The notes beneath the pieces are model-generated. The model ran no database searches and was not told where the DNA came from. It worked only from the letters and a program-made list of their open reading frames with translations. A DNA stretch of 64,000 bases from Dehalobacter sp. DCM (GTDB lineage Bacteria > Bacillota > Desulfitobacteriia > Desulfitobacteriales > Syntrophobotulaceae), in assembly GCF_024972775.1 (NCBI RefSeq), contig NZ_CP092282.1, positions 296,001 through 360,000 of the forward strand, written 5' to 3'. Every line of letters starts with the position of its first letter. The first letter of the stretch is position 1. A program made the translations under genes and the position numbers. This document shows positions 17,514 to 26,990 of the stretch, one piece after another.

Positions 17514-17543
17514 CCCCAATATCAAAAAACAGGAGGAATTTCC

Positions 17544-18371
17544 ATGATGAATCTTACCATTTTTAAAAATAGAACCGTTATCGGCCTGATTTGCATTGCC
17601 CTTTCCCTGATTATATGTTTTGCTCTGACACCGCTTCTTAACAGCGCGGCACGCGCCCAAACGGAAATCGTGCGGATTTCGGATACCGTTAAAAAGGGCG
17701 AGGTGATTACCGCGGGCAAGCTGGAAACGGTAAAAATCGGCGCCTACAATCTGCCGGACAATGTGGTGAAAAGCAAGGATGAGGTTATCGGCAAATATGC
17801 TGACGCCGAACTGCAAAAGGGGGACTATATCCTTTCCACCAAAGTGTCCGGGACACCCCTCACTGAATTTGAATACCTGGCCGGGCTTGACGGGACAAAA
17901 CAGGCGATGTCCATCACCATCAAATCCTTTGCGGCGGGACTGTCGGGCAAGCTGGAGCCGGGCGACATCATATCCCTTATCTCTGCGGATTCCGGCAATA
18001 CAGGGATTACCGCAGTACCGCCGGAGCTGAAGTATGTCAAGGTATTGGCGGTAACTTTAGGCACGGGAACGGACAAGGAATACAAGGCGGGCGAGATAAA
18101 GAGCGGTGACGGGGAAAAGGAGCTTCCTTCTACCCTGACCCTGCTGGTAAATTCCGACCAGGCCAAGGTGCTGGCCGGGCTTGAGCAAAACGGCAATCTC
18201 CAGGTAACCCTTGTTTATCGCGGGTCAAAGGACAATGCGGACAAATTCTTAGCGGCGCAGGACCGGTATTTTAAAACAGGTGAAAGCGCGGCTGCCGATA
18301 CCGTTGAAAGCAGCCCGCAGTCGGTAGAAGCAAAAAACGCAACGCAGGAGGATAAAAACAATGCCGAATAA
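17544..18371 (+). CDS. cpaB: CpaB/RcpC-like pilus assembly protein
   Basis: The 275-aa product has an N-terminal membrane helix (residues 10-32) and then a SAF domain (about residues 40-100: repeated RISDTVKKGEVIT-like strands), the layout of Flp pilus assembly protein CpaB. A second beta-rich domain follows and the C-terminus is a low-complexity acidic tail. CpaB acts at the outer face of the Tad pilus machine. It starts at ATG 17544 after AGGAGG and overlaps the TadZ-like gene. Confidence 0.85.
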   Translation: MMNLTIFKNRTVIGLICIALSLIICFALTPLLNSAARAQTEIVRISDTVKKGEVITAGKLETVKIGAYNLPDNVVKSKDEVIGKYADAELQKGDYILSTKVSGTPLTEFEYLAGLDGTKQAMSITIKSFAAGLSGKLEPGDIISLISADSGNTGITAVPPELKYVKVLAVTLGTGTDKEYKAGEIKSGDGEKELPSTLTLLVNSDQAKVLAGLEQNGNLQVTLVYRGSKDNADKFLAAQDRYFKTGESAAADTVESSPQSVEAKNATQEDKNNAE

Positions 18372-19113
18372 GGGAAAGCAGATTCTGGCGGTCTGGGGCA
18401 GCCCGTCCAGCGGCAAAACCGTAACGGCTGTGAAAATTGCCAAAGAGTTGTCCATAAACAGGAAAAATGTCGCGGTTGTTTTCTGTGATGGGGTCTGCCC
18501 GGCCCTGCCCACGGTGCTGAAAACCAAAAAAACGGTGGAGGGCTCCATTGGCGAGGTGCTTTCTGCCCCAAGCGTAACCCAGGAGCTTATCTTGAAGAAC
18601 TGCATATGTCCCGGCAAGAATCCATATATCAGCTTTCTCGGCTACAAGGCGGGAGAAAATGTCTTTACCTATGCCGAATATGCCAAAGAACGGGCGGTAG
18701 ACCTGCTGGTGCTGCTGCGCCATATTGCCGACTATGTGGTGGTGGACTGTTCCAGTGCCTTGACCGACAGCATTCTGTCCACGGCGGCCCTGGAGGTAGC
18801 CGACACGGTGCTGCGGCTGGGAAGCTGCGATTTAAAAAGCGTGTCTTACTATATGTCCTGCCTGCCGCTTATTGCCGACCGCAGGTTTAAACCGGAGAAG
18901 CACATCAGGGTGCTGTCCAACGTAAAACCCAGGCAGGATTCGGGCGGGTACGAAAACACTTACGGCGGCGTTTCCTACAGGCTGCCCCATGTGGCTGCCA
19001 TCGAGGAACAGTTTTATTCCCTTGCCCTGCTGGACAGTCTTTCCGGCAAGGAAGCAAAAGCTTATCAGACTGTCATCCTGGCAATCACAGAGGAGGTGTT
19101 TGGGAATGCCTAA
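18361..19113 (+). CDS. TadZ/CpaE-like ParA-type ATPase
   Basis: The 250-aa product begins with a deviant Walker A (WGSPSSGKT, residues 12-20) of the ParA/MinD class and has a DCSSA stretch (about residue 127) in place of the usual DxPP. TadZ/CpaE proteins place the Tad machine in the cell. It lies between cpaB and tadA with overlaps on both sides, the usual Tad order. Confidence 0.8.
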   Translation: MPNKGKQILAVWGSPSSGKTVTAVKIAKELSINRKNVAVVFCDGVCPALPTVLKTKKTVEGSIGEVLSAPSVTQELILKNCICPGKNPYISFLGYKAGENVFTYAEYAKERAVDLLVLLRHIADYVVVDCSSALTDSILSTAALEVADTVLRLGSCDLKSVSYYMSCLPLIADRRFKPEKHIRVLSNVKPRQDSGGYENTYGGVSYRLPHVAAIEEQFYSLALLDSLSGKEAKAYQTVILAITEEVFGNA

Positions 19114-20458
19114 GAATATCGGCCTGTTTTTCAATACGGCCAAATATCAGAAAGCTTTTTCGGAGGTTTTGCAGGAGGTGCAGGAATACATTTCTGGCAA
19201 GTATGCCACCATGATAGCCCATAACCCGACGGAACAAAAACAGCAAATTACCGCCTATATCTCCAAATACCTGACCGACTACAGCCTGGGTGTGGAGGGG
19301 CTGACGCTGGATGAGCTTGTGGAAAGGCTCTACAGCGAGATGGCGGAGTTTTCGTTTTTGACCCAATACCTTTTCGCTACCGATATCGAAGAAATCAACA
19401 TCAATTCCTGGAAGGACGTAAAAATCACCTATGCCGACGGCAGGGTGGTTCCCTCCGCTGAAAAATTCAACAGCCCCGAACATGCCGTCGATGTGGTGCG
19501 ACGCCTGCTGCATAAATCCGGTATGATTCTGGACCAATCACAGCCAGCTGTCGTAGGGCATCTGAGCAACAAAATCCGCATCACCGTGTTAAGCAACCCA
19601 TTGACCGACCATGACAAAGGGGTTGCGGCTTCCATCAGGATTGTCAATCCGCAGAAGCTCGAACGGGAGGACTTTATCCGCAACCGTACCGCAACCGCCG
19701 AAATGCTGGACTTTTTAAGCGCCTGCCTGCGGTACGGGCTTTCCGTGTGCGTGACCGGATCTACGGGCAGCGGGAAAACCACGCTGATGAGCTGGCTTTT
19801 GTCCACCATCCCCGATGATAAACGTGTGTTTTCCATAGAGAACGGATGTAGGGAATTCGACCTTGTGAAAGAGGACGAAAACGGCAAAGTGGTCAATAAC
19901 GTAGTGCATACTGTCACCCGGTTTTCGGAGGACAAAAAGCAGAATATCGACCAGGAAAAGCTGCTGGAGTATGCCCTGACCTGCAACCCCGACGTGGTAT
20001 GTGTAGGCGAGATGAAATCCGCCGAAGCGTTTGCGGCGCAGGAAGCAGCCCGGACGGGACACGCCGTCATTACCACCACCCATGCCAATAGCTGCAACGC
20101 CACCTACTACCGCATGGTAACGCTCTGCACGCAAAAATATGACATTAACGACCGGACGCTGTACAACCTTGTTACCGAAGCGTTTCCCATTGTCCTGTTC
20201 GTGAAAAAGCTGGAGGACAGTTCAAGGAAGTGCATGGAAATAACCGAGTGTGAGATCTTGCCGGACGGAGAGCGGAGGATTCATACCCTTTTCCGTTTTC
20301 ATGTTGAAGAAAATGCGGTGGTGGACGGAGCGGTAAAAATCCGGGGGGGATTCGAGAGGGTAAATACCCTATCCGAGAGCTTGCAGAAAAGGCTGCTGGA
20401 AAACGGTATGCCTGTGAGTCTTTTGAATAAAATCACGAAAGGAGAGGGTACCGCATGA
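19106..20458 (+). CDS. tadA: TadA/CpaF secretion ATPase
   Basis: This is the hexameric ATPase that powers Tad pilus assembly. Walker A is GSTGSGKTT (residues 218-226); an Asp box, Walker B and His box follow (VGEMKSAEA, TGHAVITTTHAN). Length (450 aa) is normal for the CpaF family. The ATG at 19106 overlaps the previous gene by 8 bases and has GGAGG upstream; a longer frame from 18989 is rejected because it would overlap 125 bases. Confidence 0.92.
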   Translation: MPKNIGLFFNTAKYQKAFSEVLQEVQEYISGKYATMIAHNPTEQKQQITAYISKYLTDYSLGVEGLTLDELVERLYSEMAEFSFLTQYLFATDIEEININSWKDVKITYADGRVVPSAEKFNSPEHAVDVVRRLLHKSGMILDQSQPAVVGHLSNKIRITVLSNPLTDHDKGVAASIRIVNPQKLEREDFIRNRTATAEMLDFLSACLRYGLSVCVTGSTGSGKTTLMSWLLSTIPDDKRVFSIENGCREFDLVKEDENGKVVNNVVHTVTRFSEDKKQNIDQEKLLEYALTCNPDVVCVGEMKSAEAFAAQEAARTGHAVITTTHANSCNATYYRMVTLCTQKYDINDRTLYNLVTEAFPIVLFVKKLEDSSRKCMEITECEILPDGERRIHTLFRFHVEENAVVDGAVKIRGGFERVNTLSESLQKRLLENGMPVSLLNKITKGEGTA

Positions 20459-21384
20459 CATTTCTTATTATGGTGGCGTTCATCGGGCTGATTGCCGGAA
20501 GCTTTCTGCTTCTGAGGCTTTCTCCCTTTGAATTTGCCGAAAACATGATCAGGCCGCTGCAAAACCGGAAGAAACCTATCGGAAAACAGATTGAGGAAGC
20601 AAAATTACCCAGGCAGGCGCGGGGCATCAGAAAAACTATTCAGGAAACCAAAGAAGTGCTTGTCCTTACAGGCAAAAGCACAAAATTCGGCGCGTTATGC
20701 GCCCTTTCTTGTTTTTTGCTTGTGGTTGGCGTGCTGGTTTCCATGCTGCTGGACAATTTCTTTATGATACCCGTTGCTGCCGTGGGAATGGCTCTCCTGC
20801 CTTTCTGGTACATCCTGTTCACTGCTCATTCCTATAAAAAGCAGATGAACGCCGAGCTTGAAACGGCGCTGTCGGTTATTACGACTTCCTATCTCAGAAA
20901 TGAAAGCATCATCACGGCGGTAGAGGAAAACATCGCCTATTTGAATCCTCCGGTTGCAGACATCTTTCAGGGCTTCCTTGCCGAAACGAAATTGATCAAC
21001 GTCAATGTCAAGCAGGCCCTTGGAGCCATGAAACCCAGGCTGAACAGCCCTGTGTTTCACGAATGGATCGACGCCATGACCGCCTGCCAGGAGGATAAAA
21101 CCCTGAAAACCACCCTGACCCCGATTATTTCCAAGCTGTCGGATATGCGGGTAGTCTCTGCCGAACTGGATTATATGATGTATGAGCCTTTAAAGGAGTT
21201 TATCACGATGGCGCTGCTGCTCATTGGCAACATACCGCTGATCTATTTCCTGAACAAGGACTGGTATGCGGTGCTGATGAATACGGGTTTCGGCAAGTCC
21301 ATACTGGCAGTCTGCGGCGCGGTGATATTCGCGTCCCTGGCCGCGGTAATCCGGCTGACGAAGCCGATTGATTATAAACGATAA
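20455..21384 (+). CDS. tadB: TadB-like inner-membrane protein (GspF class)
   Basis: The 309-aa product has an N-terminal hydrophobic segment, a central pair (about residues 80-120) and two C-terminal segments (about residues 240-265 and 280-300) around a helical GspF-type cytoplasmic domain. TadB forms the membrane platform for TadA. It overlaps tadA by 4 bases (ATGA). The sequence is divergent, so the call relies on topology and order. Confidence 0.8.
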   Translation: MTFLIMVAFIGLIAGSFLLLRLSPFEFAENMIRPLQNRKKPIGKQIEEAKLPRQARGIRKTIQETKEVLVLTGKSTKFGALCALSCFLLVVGVLVSMLLDNFFMIPVAAVGMALLPFWYILFTAHSYKKQMNAELETALSVITTSYLRNESIITAVEENIAYLNPPVADIFQGFLAETKLINVNVKQALGAMKPRLNSPVFHEWIDAMTACQEDKTLKTTLTPIISKLSDMRVVSAELDYMMYEPLKEFITMALLLIGNIPLIYFLNKDWYAVLMNTGFGKSILAVCGAVIFASLAAVIRLTKPIDYKR

Positions 21385-21414
21385 AACGAAAAAATCTGAA
21401 ATGAGGTGAAACTA

Positions 21415-22287
21415 TTGGATGTCCTTCTATTTTTCTTTGCCCTATTTTTTGCGGCAGGGATCTATTTTATTATTGCCGACGCTTTGAATCTGCCGGCCCT
21501 TGCAGCCACGAAAGCGGTATTGACGGTGGCAAGGCAGGATAAAAAGCAGACCATGAATCTTGAAACAGTCATATTTGAGCTTTCATCAAAGCTTTCCAGG
21601 TTTATCACCATTGACGGTTACAAGCGCCGAAAGCTGGAAGCTTCTTTAAAATCGGCGGGGATGAAGCTGACCCCCGAAACCTATCTTGCCAAAGCATGGG
21701 TAAAGGCAGGACTGACGGCGTTTTTCATCCTGCCCGTTCTGCCCATTTTCCCGATCCTGGCTCCGGTGATTCTGTTTCTGGCGGTAGCAATATTTTTCAG
21801 GGAACGGCAGGCAGCCGATGAAATGGTGAGGCAAAAACGGGAAAAGATCGAATATGAGCTGCCGAGATTTGTTTCTACCGTTTCCCAGGAGCTAAAGGCT
21901 TCCCGTGATGTGCTCTCCATTCTGAAATCCTATCAAAAAAACGCGGAAGAAAGCTTCAAGCAGGAGCTCGAAATTACCATTGCTGACATGAAATCAGGCA
22001 ATGAGGAAACGGCGCTGACAAGACTTGAGGCAAGAATCGGAAGCACCATGCTCTCCGACGTGGTCAGAGGCTTGATCTCCGTTAAGCGCGGCGACAATAG
22101 CACGGTCTATTTTGAAATGCTGAGCCACGATTTCAAGCTGCTGGAATTGCAGCGGCTGAAGCTTGTTGCGATGAAACGGCCCGGCAAGGTCCGGAAATAC
22201 TCTTTCTTTATACTCGGCTGCCTTCTCCTGATGTATCTTGGTGTTTTGGGCTATGAGATTATGCATGCTTTTGGAAAGCTGTTTTAG
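21415..22287 (+). CDS. tadC: TadC-like inner-membrane protein (GspF class)
   Basis: The product (290 aa from the TTG at 21415) has a hydrophobic N-terminus, a central membrane pair (about residues 100-125) with a preceding charged region, a helical GspF-type domain and a C-terminal helix. The TTG at 21415 is chosen because GAGGTG (21403-21408) sits 6 bases upstream; a GTG at 21406 lies inside that site. TadC pairs with TadB in the platform. Confidence 0.8.
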   Translation: MDVLLFFFALFFAAGIYFIIADALNLPALAATKAVLTVARQDKKQTMNLETVIFELSSKLSRFITIDGYKRRKLEASLKSAGMKLTPETYLAKAWVKAGLTAFFILPVLPIFPILAPVILFLAVAIFFRERQAADEMVRQKREKIEYELPRFVSTVSQELKASRDVLSILKSYQKNAEESFKQELEITIADMKSGNEETALTRLEARIGSTMLSDVVRGLISVKRGDNSTVYFEMLSHDFKLLELQRLKLVAMKRPGKVRKYSFFILGCLLLMYLGVLGYEIMHAFGKLF

Positions 22288-22298
22288 GAGGTGGGGCT

Positions 22299-22697
22299 AT
22301 GCTAAAAGTGCTGAAATCCAGAAGCGGACAGGGGTATATTGATGTGGTTGTGCTGGTCCTTGCGGTAATGATGGTGCTTGCCCTCGTGCTCAGGGTTGCC
22401 CCCGTGTTTTCCGCCAAACAGCAGCTTGATACCTTTGCGGCGGAGCTTTGCCGCACGGCTGAAATCGCCGGGCATATCGGAAGCGAAACCACGGCAAGAG
22501 CCAATCGGCTTAAAGATGAAACCGGCCTGGACCCGGCAATCAGTTGGTCGAAAACGGGCAACATCCAGTTAAATGAAGAATTCACCGTGACACTTTCCAC
22601 CACGGTCAATATCGGCCTGTTCGGTGATTTTTCTTCTTTTCCCATTACCCTAACCGCCAAGGCGACAGGCGTTTCGGAGGTGTATTACAAGAAATGA
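22299..22697 (+). CDS. DUF4320 family pseudopilin-like protein
   Basis: The 132-aa product has a basic leader, a GQG-YIDVVV junction (about residues 10-18), one hydrophobic helix (about residues 13-35) and a soluble domain. This is the layout of TadE/TadF minor pilins, and the junction is like that of the DUF6133 protein at 3820. It is probably cut by the element's prepilin peptidase. GGAGGTGGGG lies upstream of the ATG, and its stop overlaps the next gene. Confidence 0.75.
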   Translation: MLKVLKSRSGQGYIDVVVLVLAVMMVLALVLRVAPVFSAKQQLDTFAAELCRTAEIAGHIGSETTARANRLKDETGLDPAISWSKTGNIQLNEEFTVTLSTTVNIGLFGDFSSFPITLTAKATGVSEVYYKK

Positions 22698-23239
22698 CAA
22701 AACTGAGGAAAATCATATCAGATAAATCCGGCAGCTCCGCTCCTTTAACGGTCGCGATTGTCCTTGTCGTGATGATACTGTCCTGTACGGTTTTTGAATA
22801 TATGCGGCTGATGGTCATTGCCAGCGGTGTGCGGGATGCGGTTCAGGCGGCAATGGTTGAGGTTGCCACCGGGAATTGGGACGACGCCTACAACGGACTG
22901 CGCGAAGGCTACAGCGGAGGCTATACGTTAAGCGGAGCGGATTGGGTAGTCAAAATGGATACCGGAGATGTGTATTCCCGTTTGGAAAGCACCTTGGGCG
23001 TGAAAAAAGAAGGCGGAAAATATGTAAAATACACAGGCCCCGATGTGGAATACACCCTGTCCGGCCTATCCGTCAGTATGCAGAACGCTCCTCTTGCCCC
23101 ATCCAACGTCAGCGGCATCTCCCAGCTATCCGCGACGGGGACTGTGGATATGGAAGTACCCTTATCCTTCGGGTGGGGCCATCTTCCCCCCTTGAAAATC
23201 ACCATGAAGCTGAAAGGCGGATTTACGCCGAAATTCTAG
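22694..23239 (+). CDS. TadE/TadF-like minor pilin candidate, 181 aa
   Basis: A short basic leader (SDKSGSS, about residues 9-15) precedes a single hydrophobic helix (residues 16-36), followed by a soluble beta-rich domain. This is the architecture of class III minor pilins. It overlaps the DUF4320 gene by 4 bases (ATGA) and lies at the end of the tad-like block. No sequence motif beyond the leader supports the name. Confidence 0.65.
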   Translation: MTKLRKIISDKSGSSAPLTVAIVLVVMILSCTVFEYMRLMVIASGVRDAVQAAMVEVATGNWDDAYNGLREGYSGGYTLSGADWVVKMDTGDVYSRLESTLGVKKEGGKYVKYTGPDVEYTLSGLSVSMQNAPLAPSNVSGISQLSATGTVDMEVPLSFGWGHLPPLKITMKLKGGFTPKF

Positions 23240-23263
23240 CAGGAGGAGCGTGCATTTAACCTG

Positions 23264-23293
23264 TGGACACGGCGTTATTTTAAATGGTATAAT
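23264..23293 (+). promoter_or_regulatory. sigma-A type promoter before the DUF6550-like gene
   Basis: TGGACA (23264-23269) and TATAAT (23288-23293) are spaced by 18 bases, giving a start about 50 bases before the ATG at 23350. It suggests the genes from 23350 onward can be transcribed apart from the Tad block. Confidence 0.6.
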
Positions 23294-23349
23294 ATGTATG
23301 GAAATATACTTCGTTTTTATAGATAAAACCTATAAAGGAGGTTGATCTA

Positions 23350-23874
23350 ATGAGCAAATTAAGTGCCAAAACTCAAAAGAGGCTGCTGGTCTCAGGACTT
23401 GCCGCCTTATGTGTCGTTCTGGCAGTTGCCGTTTTCTCCTTTGTCGGAGGCAGCGGTGAAAAGGATAAATCAAATATTACCGCAAAGAATATAAGCAATA
23501 AGGTAACAGTGGATGATATAAAGACCGGCAGCGGGACGGAAAACCAGGCTTCAGACAAAAATGTAGTCCTCGATATCGGTAAACAGCAGGATGTTGAAGT
23601 GCCGATTACCAAAACCCCCGAAAAAACAGCTGAACCGGAAAAACCTGTGGTCAAGGATGAAGACGCCTTGAAAAATTCCGATACACCGCCTGTATATGAT
23701 AAAGAGCAGACCACTGTGGAGAAAAAAAGCAGTGAGCCCAAAAGCGGGGATAAAAAGGGCGGCAAGGTATATATCCCCGGCTTTGGATGGGTGACCGATG
23801 AAGGCGGCGGCGGAAAAGGTGAAGTTGTCGATTCGGACGGAGACATCAATAAACAGGTTGGACAAATGAATTGA
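23350..23874 (+). CDS. DUF6550-type membrane-anchored protein, 174 aa
   Basis: A hydrophobic segment at residues 12-32 anchors a soluble, charged, low-complexity domain rich in Lys, Glu, Pro, Thr and Gly. The C-terminus has a short VYIPGFGWV-type stretch (about residues 138-146) that looks like a conserved peptide. The family name is a recollection and the function is unknown. AAAGGAGG precedes the ATG, and the gene has its own promoter-like sequence. Confidence 0.65.
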   Translation: MSKLSAKTQKRLLVSGLAALCVVLAVAVFSFVGGSGEKDKSNITAKNISNKVTVDDIKTGSGTENQASDKNVVLDIGKQQDVEVPITKTPEKTAEPEKPVVKDEDALKNSDTPPVYDKEQTTVEKKSSEPKSGDKKGGKVYIPGFGWVTDEGGGGKGEVVDSDGDINKQVGQMN

Positions 23875-23944
23875 AGAAATGAATAAAGTGCAAGGAGTAT
23901 GGTGAATGTGCCATACTCTTTTTATTTTGACTGGAGGTGCTCAT

Positions 23945-25678
23945 TTGCAAAGAATTATATCCCTCCTGCTTTGCCTTGGACTGCTTTTCTGCTTTTCGCC
24001 GCTGCCTGCGCTTGCCGATACGGGCGGCAGCGGCAATCTCGATGGAGGCGGAGCGGACATTGGACAGGGAACAGGTGAAAGCTATTGGAACAGCGGAGAT
24101 GACGGCGTTCGAGTAACGGTTGTCAGTGCGGCTACAGGTTCGCCCGTTAAGACGCCGATTGATTTAACCAACCGAAAATCTGATAATACTGACTACCATT
24201 TTGGAAAAGTAAGCAAAGTCAGTTATCGAAATGGGGTACATTTATCTGTAACGACAAGCCAATATACCTATAAAAATCCGGTACAACCCTTGCCGCGTAT
24301 TATCAGCAGTGATGGCAGTGTAAATATAGAGGCAATAAAAAATTATTTCTGCTCCGAATATGCGGTAAAACTAATTGCCGAAACGGCTGGAATTCCCTAT
24401 GACATGCTGATCAGCGGAGAATACAAGCTTTTTTTGGAGCCCATTTCCTACTTCACCTTTCAAGGGCAGAAAGTGGCCATGACCGCGACGGAGGCAGCCC
24501 TGTACGACAACCTGTTAAGCGGTGGTTTGCGTTCCAAGATGGGCGCTCTGACCCATAAAAATCTGCCCCTTTCCATGTTCCTAGAAACGTCGGATTTGGG
24601 CTTTGCTGCTTATTCCGGAGCAACGAACCAAAACCAGTCCAACGATACCATTATTGCTGAGCTGGGGCTTGGCATTGTGCGGTTTGCTGGCCAGCCTGCA
24701 ACTCCGCCCGTTGAAACGGATTACGATTATGAATACAGGGTTGATACCGATGTAATAACCCCGGTTATGCTCTATACTTCCGGGGAAATCAATCCTGACA
24801 GTCCTGCAAAAGTAACTTTCAGGATAAAGGGCAGTACGTATACCGTCAGCAATATCGTCATTCCCGCAGGCGAAAGCCAACTTGTATGGTGTAAGTGGCG
24901 TACTCCTGCCAATCCGGAGGAGATCAGCATTACGGTAAGCAGCACCAAAGGCACATTAAGCCAAACGTCAATTCAGGCAAAAATTATCCGTCTGGATGAA
25001 AATGAGCCGTCGAATCCGACGGCAACAGACAGAAATGACGGTTTCTCGACAGTCGGGATTCCGTCAAGGACAGTAAAAACCTCAGCCTCCTGGGGTGTTT
25101 GGTGGGCGCAATGGCATCCCTATTGGGTATGGATATCCCATTGGGTGTGGGTTGGCGGTGAGGACGACGGAAGCTGGGAAGATCATGGCCGATGGGAGGA
25201 CCACGGCTGGTACGATTTTTTTAAGGACAACTATTCCGCATCCCTTTCCGGTAGCATGAGCCTTTTGCCGGATGATAAAGTACCTACCGCCAGCGGTAAC
25301 ACCATGAGATCAGGCTATGGGGTAAAGACCACCGTCAATGCGCAGTTTACAACCAACGCGCCGTCCTCCCATGTGACAGGGGCGCAGACGACGACTGCCT
25401 ATTTCCCCGAATTCCATTATAAGGATTACTGGCGCTTGTTGGACCGGACGGCAAGCGGATATTCCGCACAATTCCAGTTTAAGACAAACAAGTATTCCAC
25501 CTACAACCGCAGGGTTCACTTTTTGCCGCTGTGGTATCCCAACGGGCAGTACACGGTGGATACCTACATTCAGGATGCCTGGACCCCTGCCGGGATGCTG
25601 TCAATCAGCGAAAGGGATGATGTGACGGTTTCCGGCTCACTTTATGATGATTGGCACCTTGCGCCACTTGTCCCATAA
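23945..25678 (+). CDS. secreted hypothetical ICE protein, 577 aa
   Basis: A clear Sec signal peptide (residues 1-23, cut after ALA) precedes a large extracytoplasmic protein. The central region (about residues 390-430) is rich in Trp, His and Gly, with repeated W-x-HW-W-type and EDHG motifs. The rest is beta-rich. It is not a known enzyme to me; it may be a surface or mating-pair protein. The TTG at 23945 is chosen because GGAGGTG precedes it and it begins exactly at the signal peptide. Confidence 0.7.
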   Translation: MQRIISLLLCLGLLFCFSPLPALADTGGSGNLDGGGADIGQGTGESYWNSGDDGVRVTVVSAATGSPVKTPIDLTNRKSDNTDYHFGKVSKVSYRNGVHLSVTTSQYTYKNPVQPLPRIISSDGSVNIEAIKNYFCSEYAVKLIAETAGIPYDMLISGEYKLFLEPISYFTFQGQKVAMTATEAALYDNLLSGGLRSKMGALTHKNLPLSMFLETSDLGFAAYSGATNQNQSNDTIIAELGLGIVRFAGQPATPPVETDYDYEYRVDTDVITPVMLYTSGEINPDSPAKVTFRIKGSTYTVSNIVIPAGESQLVWCKWRTPANPEEISITVSSTKGTLSQTSIQAKIIRLDENEPSNPTATDRNDGFSTVGIPSRTVKTSASWGVWWAQWHPYWVWISHWVWVGGEDDGSWEDHGRWEDHGWYDFFKDNYSASLSGSMSLLPDDKVPTASGNTMRSGYGVKTTVNAQFTTNAPSSHVTGAQTTTAYFPEFHYKDYWRLLDRTASGYSAQFQFKTNKYSTYNRRVHFLPLWYPNGQYTVDTYIQDAWTPAGMLSISERDDVTVSGSLYDDWHLAPLVP

Positions 25679-25698
25679 ACGCGGAAGGAGTTTTTTTA

Positions 25699-26151
25699 AT
25701 GGAAAACGAAACGGATATGAGAAAGCTGCGTGTTTTGGTTGTGAAGCCTGAAAAGCCGCCTTATGTCGTCGAAATTGAAAACAATCTTCCGGTCCTGCAG
25801 GAGCTGGTGGGCGGAGATATACAGTATGTCGGGCTCGATAGGGACGCTTTCTTCTACTGCAATGAGGAAGGCAAGCTGTTGGGGCTTCCAGGAAATCGCA
25901 AGCTGGATAACGGTGATATTGTGGCAGGGACTTTTATCATCTGCCGTGAAGATGGAATAGGTGAAGAAGTTTCACTCACGGATGAACAAATTAAAAAATA
26001 TATGCAGCGGTTTAAGGAACCGGAAAGATATGCCACCCGGGAGGTTGAGGACGCGATCTGTGTCAGCGTTAAATCTTATAATAGCAGGGACGACTTTTTT
26101 AAAGCTCTTTTTAATGACGAAGATGAGGACGAAGACGAAATGGAGCTATAA
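25699..26151 (+). CDS. DUF3846 domain protein, 150 aa
   Basis: The sequence from about residue 8 to 95 (VLVVKPEKPPYVVEI to the GTFIICR stretch) matches what I know of DUF3846, a small domain common on clostridial mobile elements and phages. The function is unknown. The C-terminus is strongly acidic (runs of Asp/Glu). ATG 25699 follows GGAAGGAG. Confidence 0.75.
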   Translation: MENETDMRKLRVLVVKPEKPPYVVEIENNLPVLQELVGGDIQYVGLDRDAFFYCNEEGKLLGLPGNRKLDNGDIVAGTFIICREDGIGEEVSLTDEQIKKYMQRFKEPERYATREVEDAICVSVKSYNSRDDFFKALFNDEDEDEDEMEL

Positions 26152-26300
26152 TTAACGGGCCTTTTGGGGCTGTATCTAAACGGGTGCAGTTCTTTTTTAT
26201 CTGGAGGCGGTTACGCCTGGGGCATAGAAGCATGTTCAAATCGGTACATTGCGAAGACCGAAGGCATTCAGGAAATCGAAGAAAGCGAGGTGGAAATAGC

Positions 26301-26990
26301 TTGATTTTCCCCATTATCATGATTATGGTATGCGCTGCCCTGGGGGGCGGCGCTTTTCTTTTCATCAGCCTGTCGGATAAAAAGAAAAAACAGGCTGCGG
26401 CAGCAGATGGTCAGCAAAAGACGGCCAACGAGTTTGTCAACGTCAAGGACATCAAGGGCAGGTATCTCTACACAAGAGATCAGCTTGTCCTTTGTTATTT
26501 GAAAATAAGCCCTATCAGCATCGACCTGTTCAGCAAGAGCGAAAAGCAGCAGTTGGTCAAGCAGCTTACGGCGAGCATGTCCGGCGTTCAGCACCCTTTT
26601 AAATTTCTTGCCGTATCCCGTCCGGTGGATATTACGCCTTTGATCTCCGAACTGTCAGCGGCGCTTGCCACCTCCGACCCCAAGCAGAAGGAGCTTTTAA
26701 AGCAGGAAATCCTGGAAATGACCACCTTTGCCCTGTCCGGCGAGGTGGTGGAGCGCCAGTTTTACATCGTCCTATGGGAAAAAGCCGACGAAGGCGCCGA
26801 AAAGGAACTGCTGGTGAAGGCCAAGGATTTCGCGGGAAACTTCGACGACTGCGGGATTGGCTGCGAGATTTTGGAGCAACAGGATATTGTGAGGCTCTGC
26901 AACCTCATCAACAACCCCGCCTATATGCACCTGGAGGACACCGACTTTACCCCTTCCATTCCCATTTTAGGCGGAGGTGTTGTATTTTGA
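26301..26990 (+). CDS. membrane-anchored VirB4 partner or split VirB4 N-terminal domain
   Basis: One hydrophobic segment (residues 2-21) precedes a soluble domain of about 200 residues. It lies directly upstream of the VirB4 ATPase, overlapping it by 4 bases, and resembles in size and position the N-terminal CagE-type domain of VirB4/TraC proteins. I infer a VirB4 made of two chains. The TTG at 26301 follows GAGGTGG; a longer frame from an ATG at 26232 is possible but has a poor ribosome site. Confidence 0.55.
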   Translation: MIFPIIMIMVCAALGGGAFLFISLSDKKKKQAAAADGQQKTANEFVNVKDIKGRYLYTRDQLVLCYLKISPISIDLFSKSEKQQLVKQLTASMSGVQHPFKFLAVSRPVDITPLISELSAALATSDPKQKELLKQEILEMTTFALSGEVVERQFYIVLWEKADEGAEKELLVKAKDFAGNFDDCGIGCEILEQQDIVRLCNLINNPAYMHLEDTDFTPSIPILGGGVVF

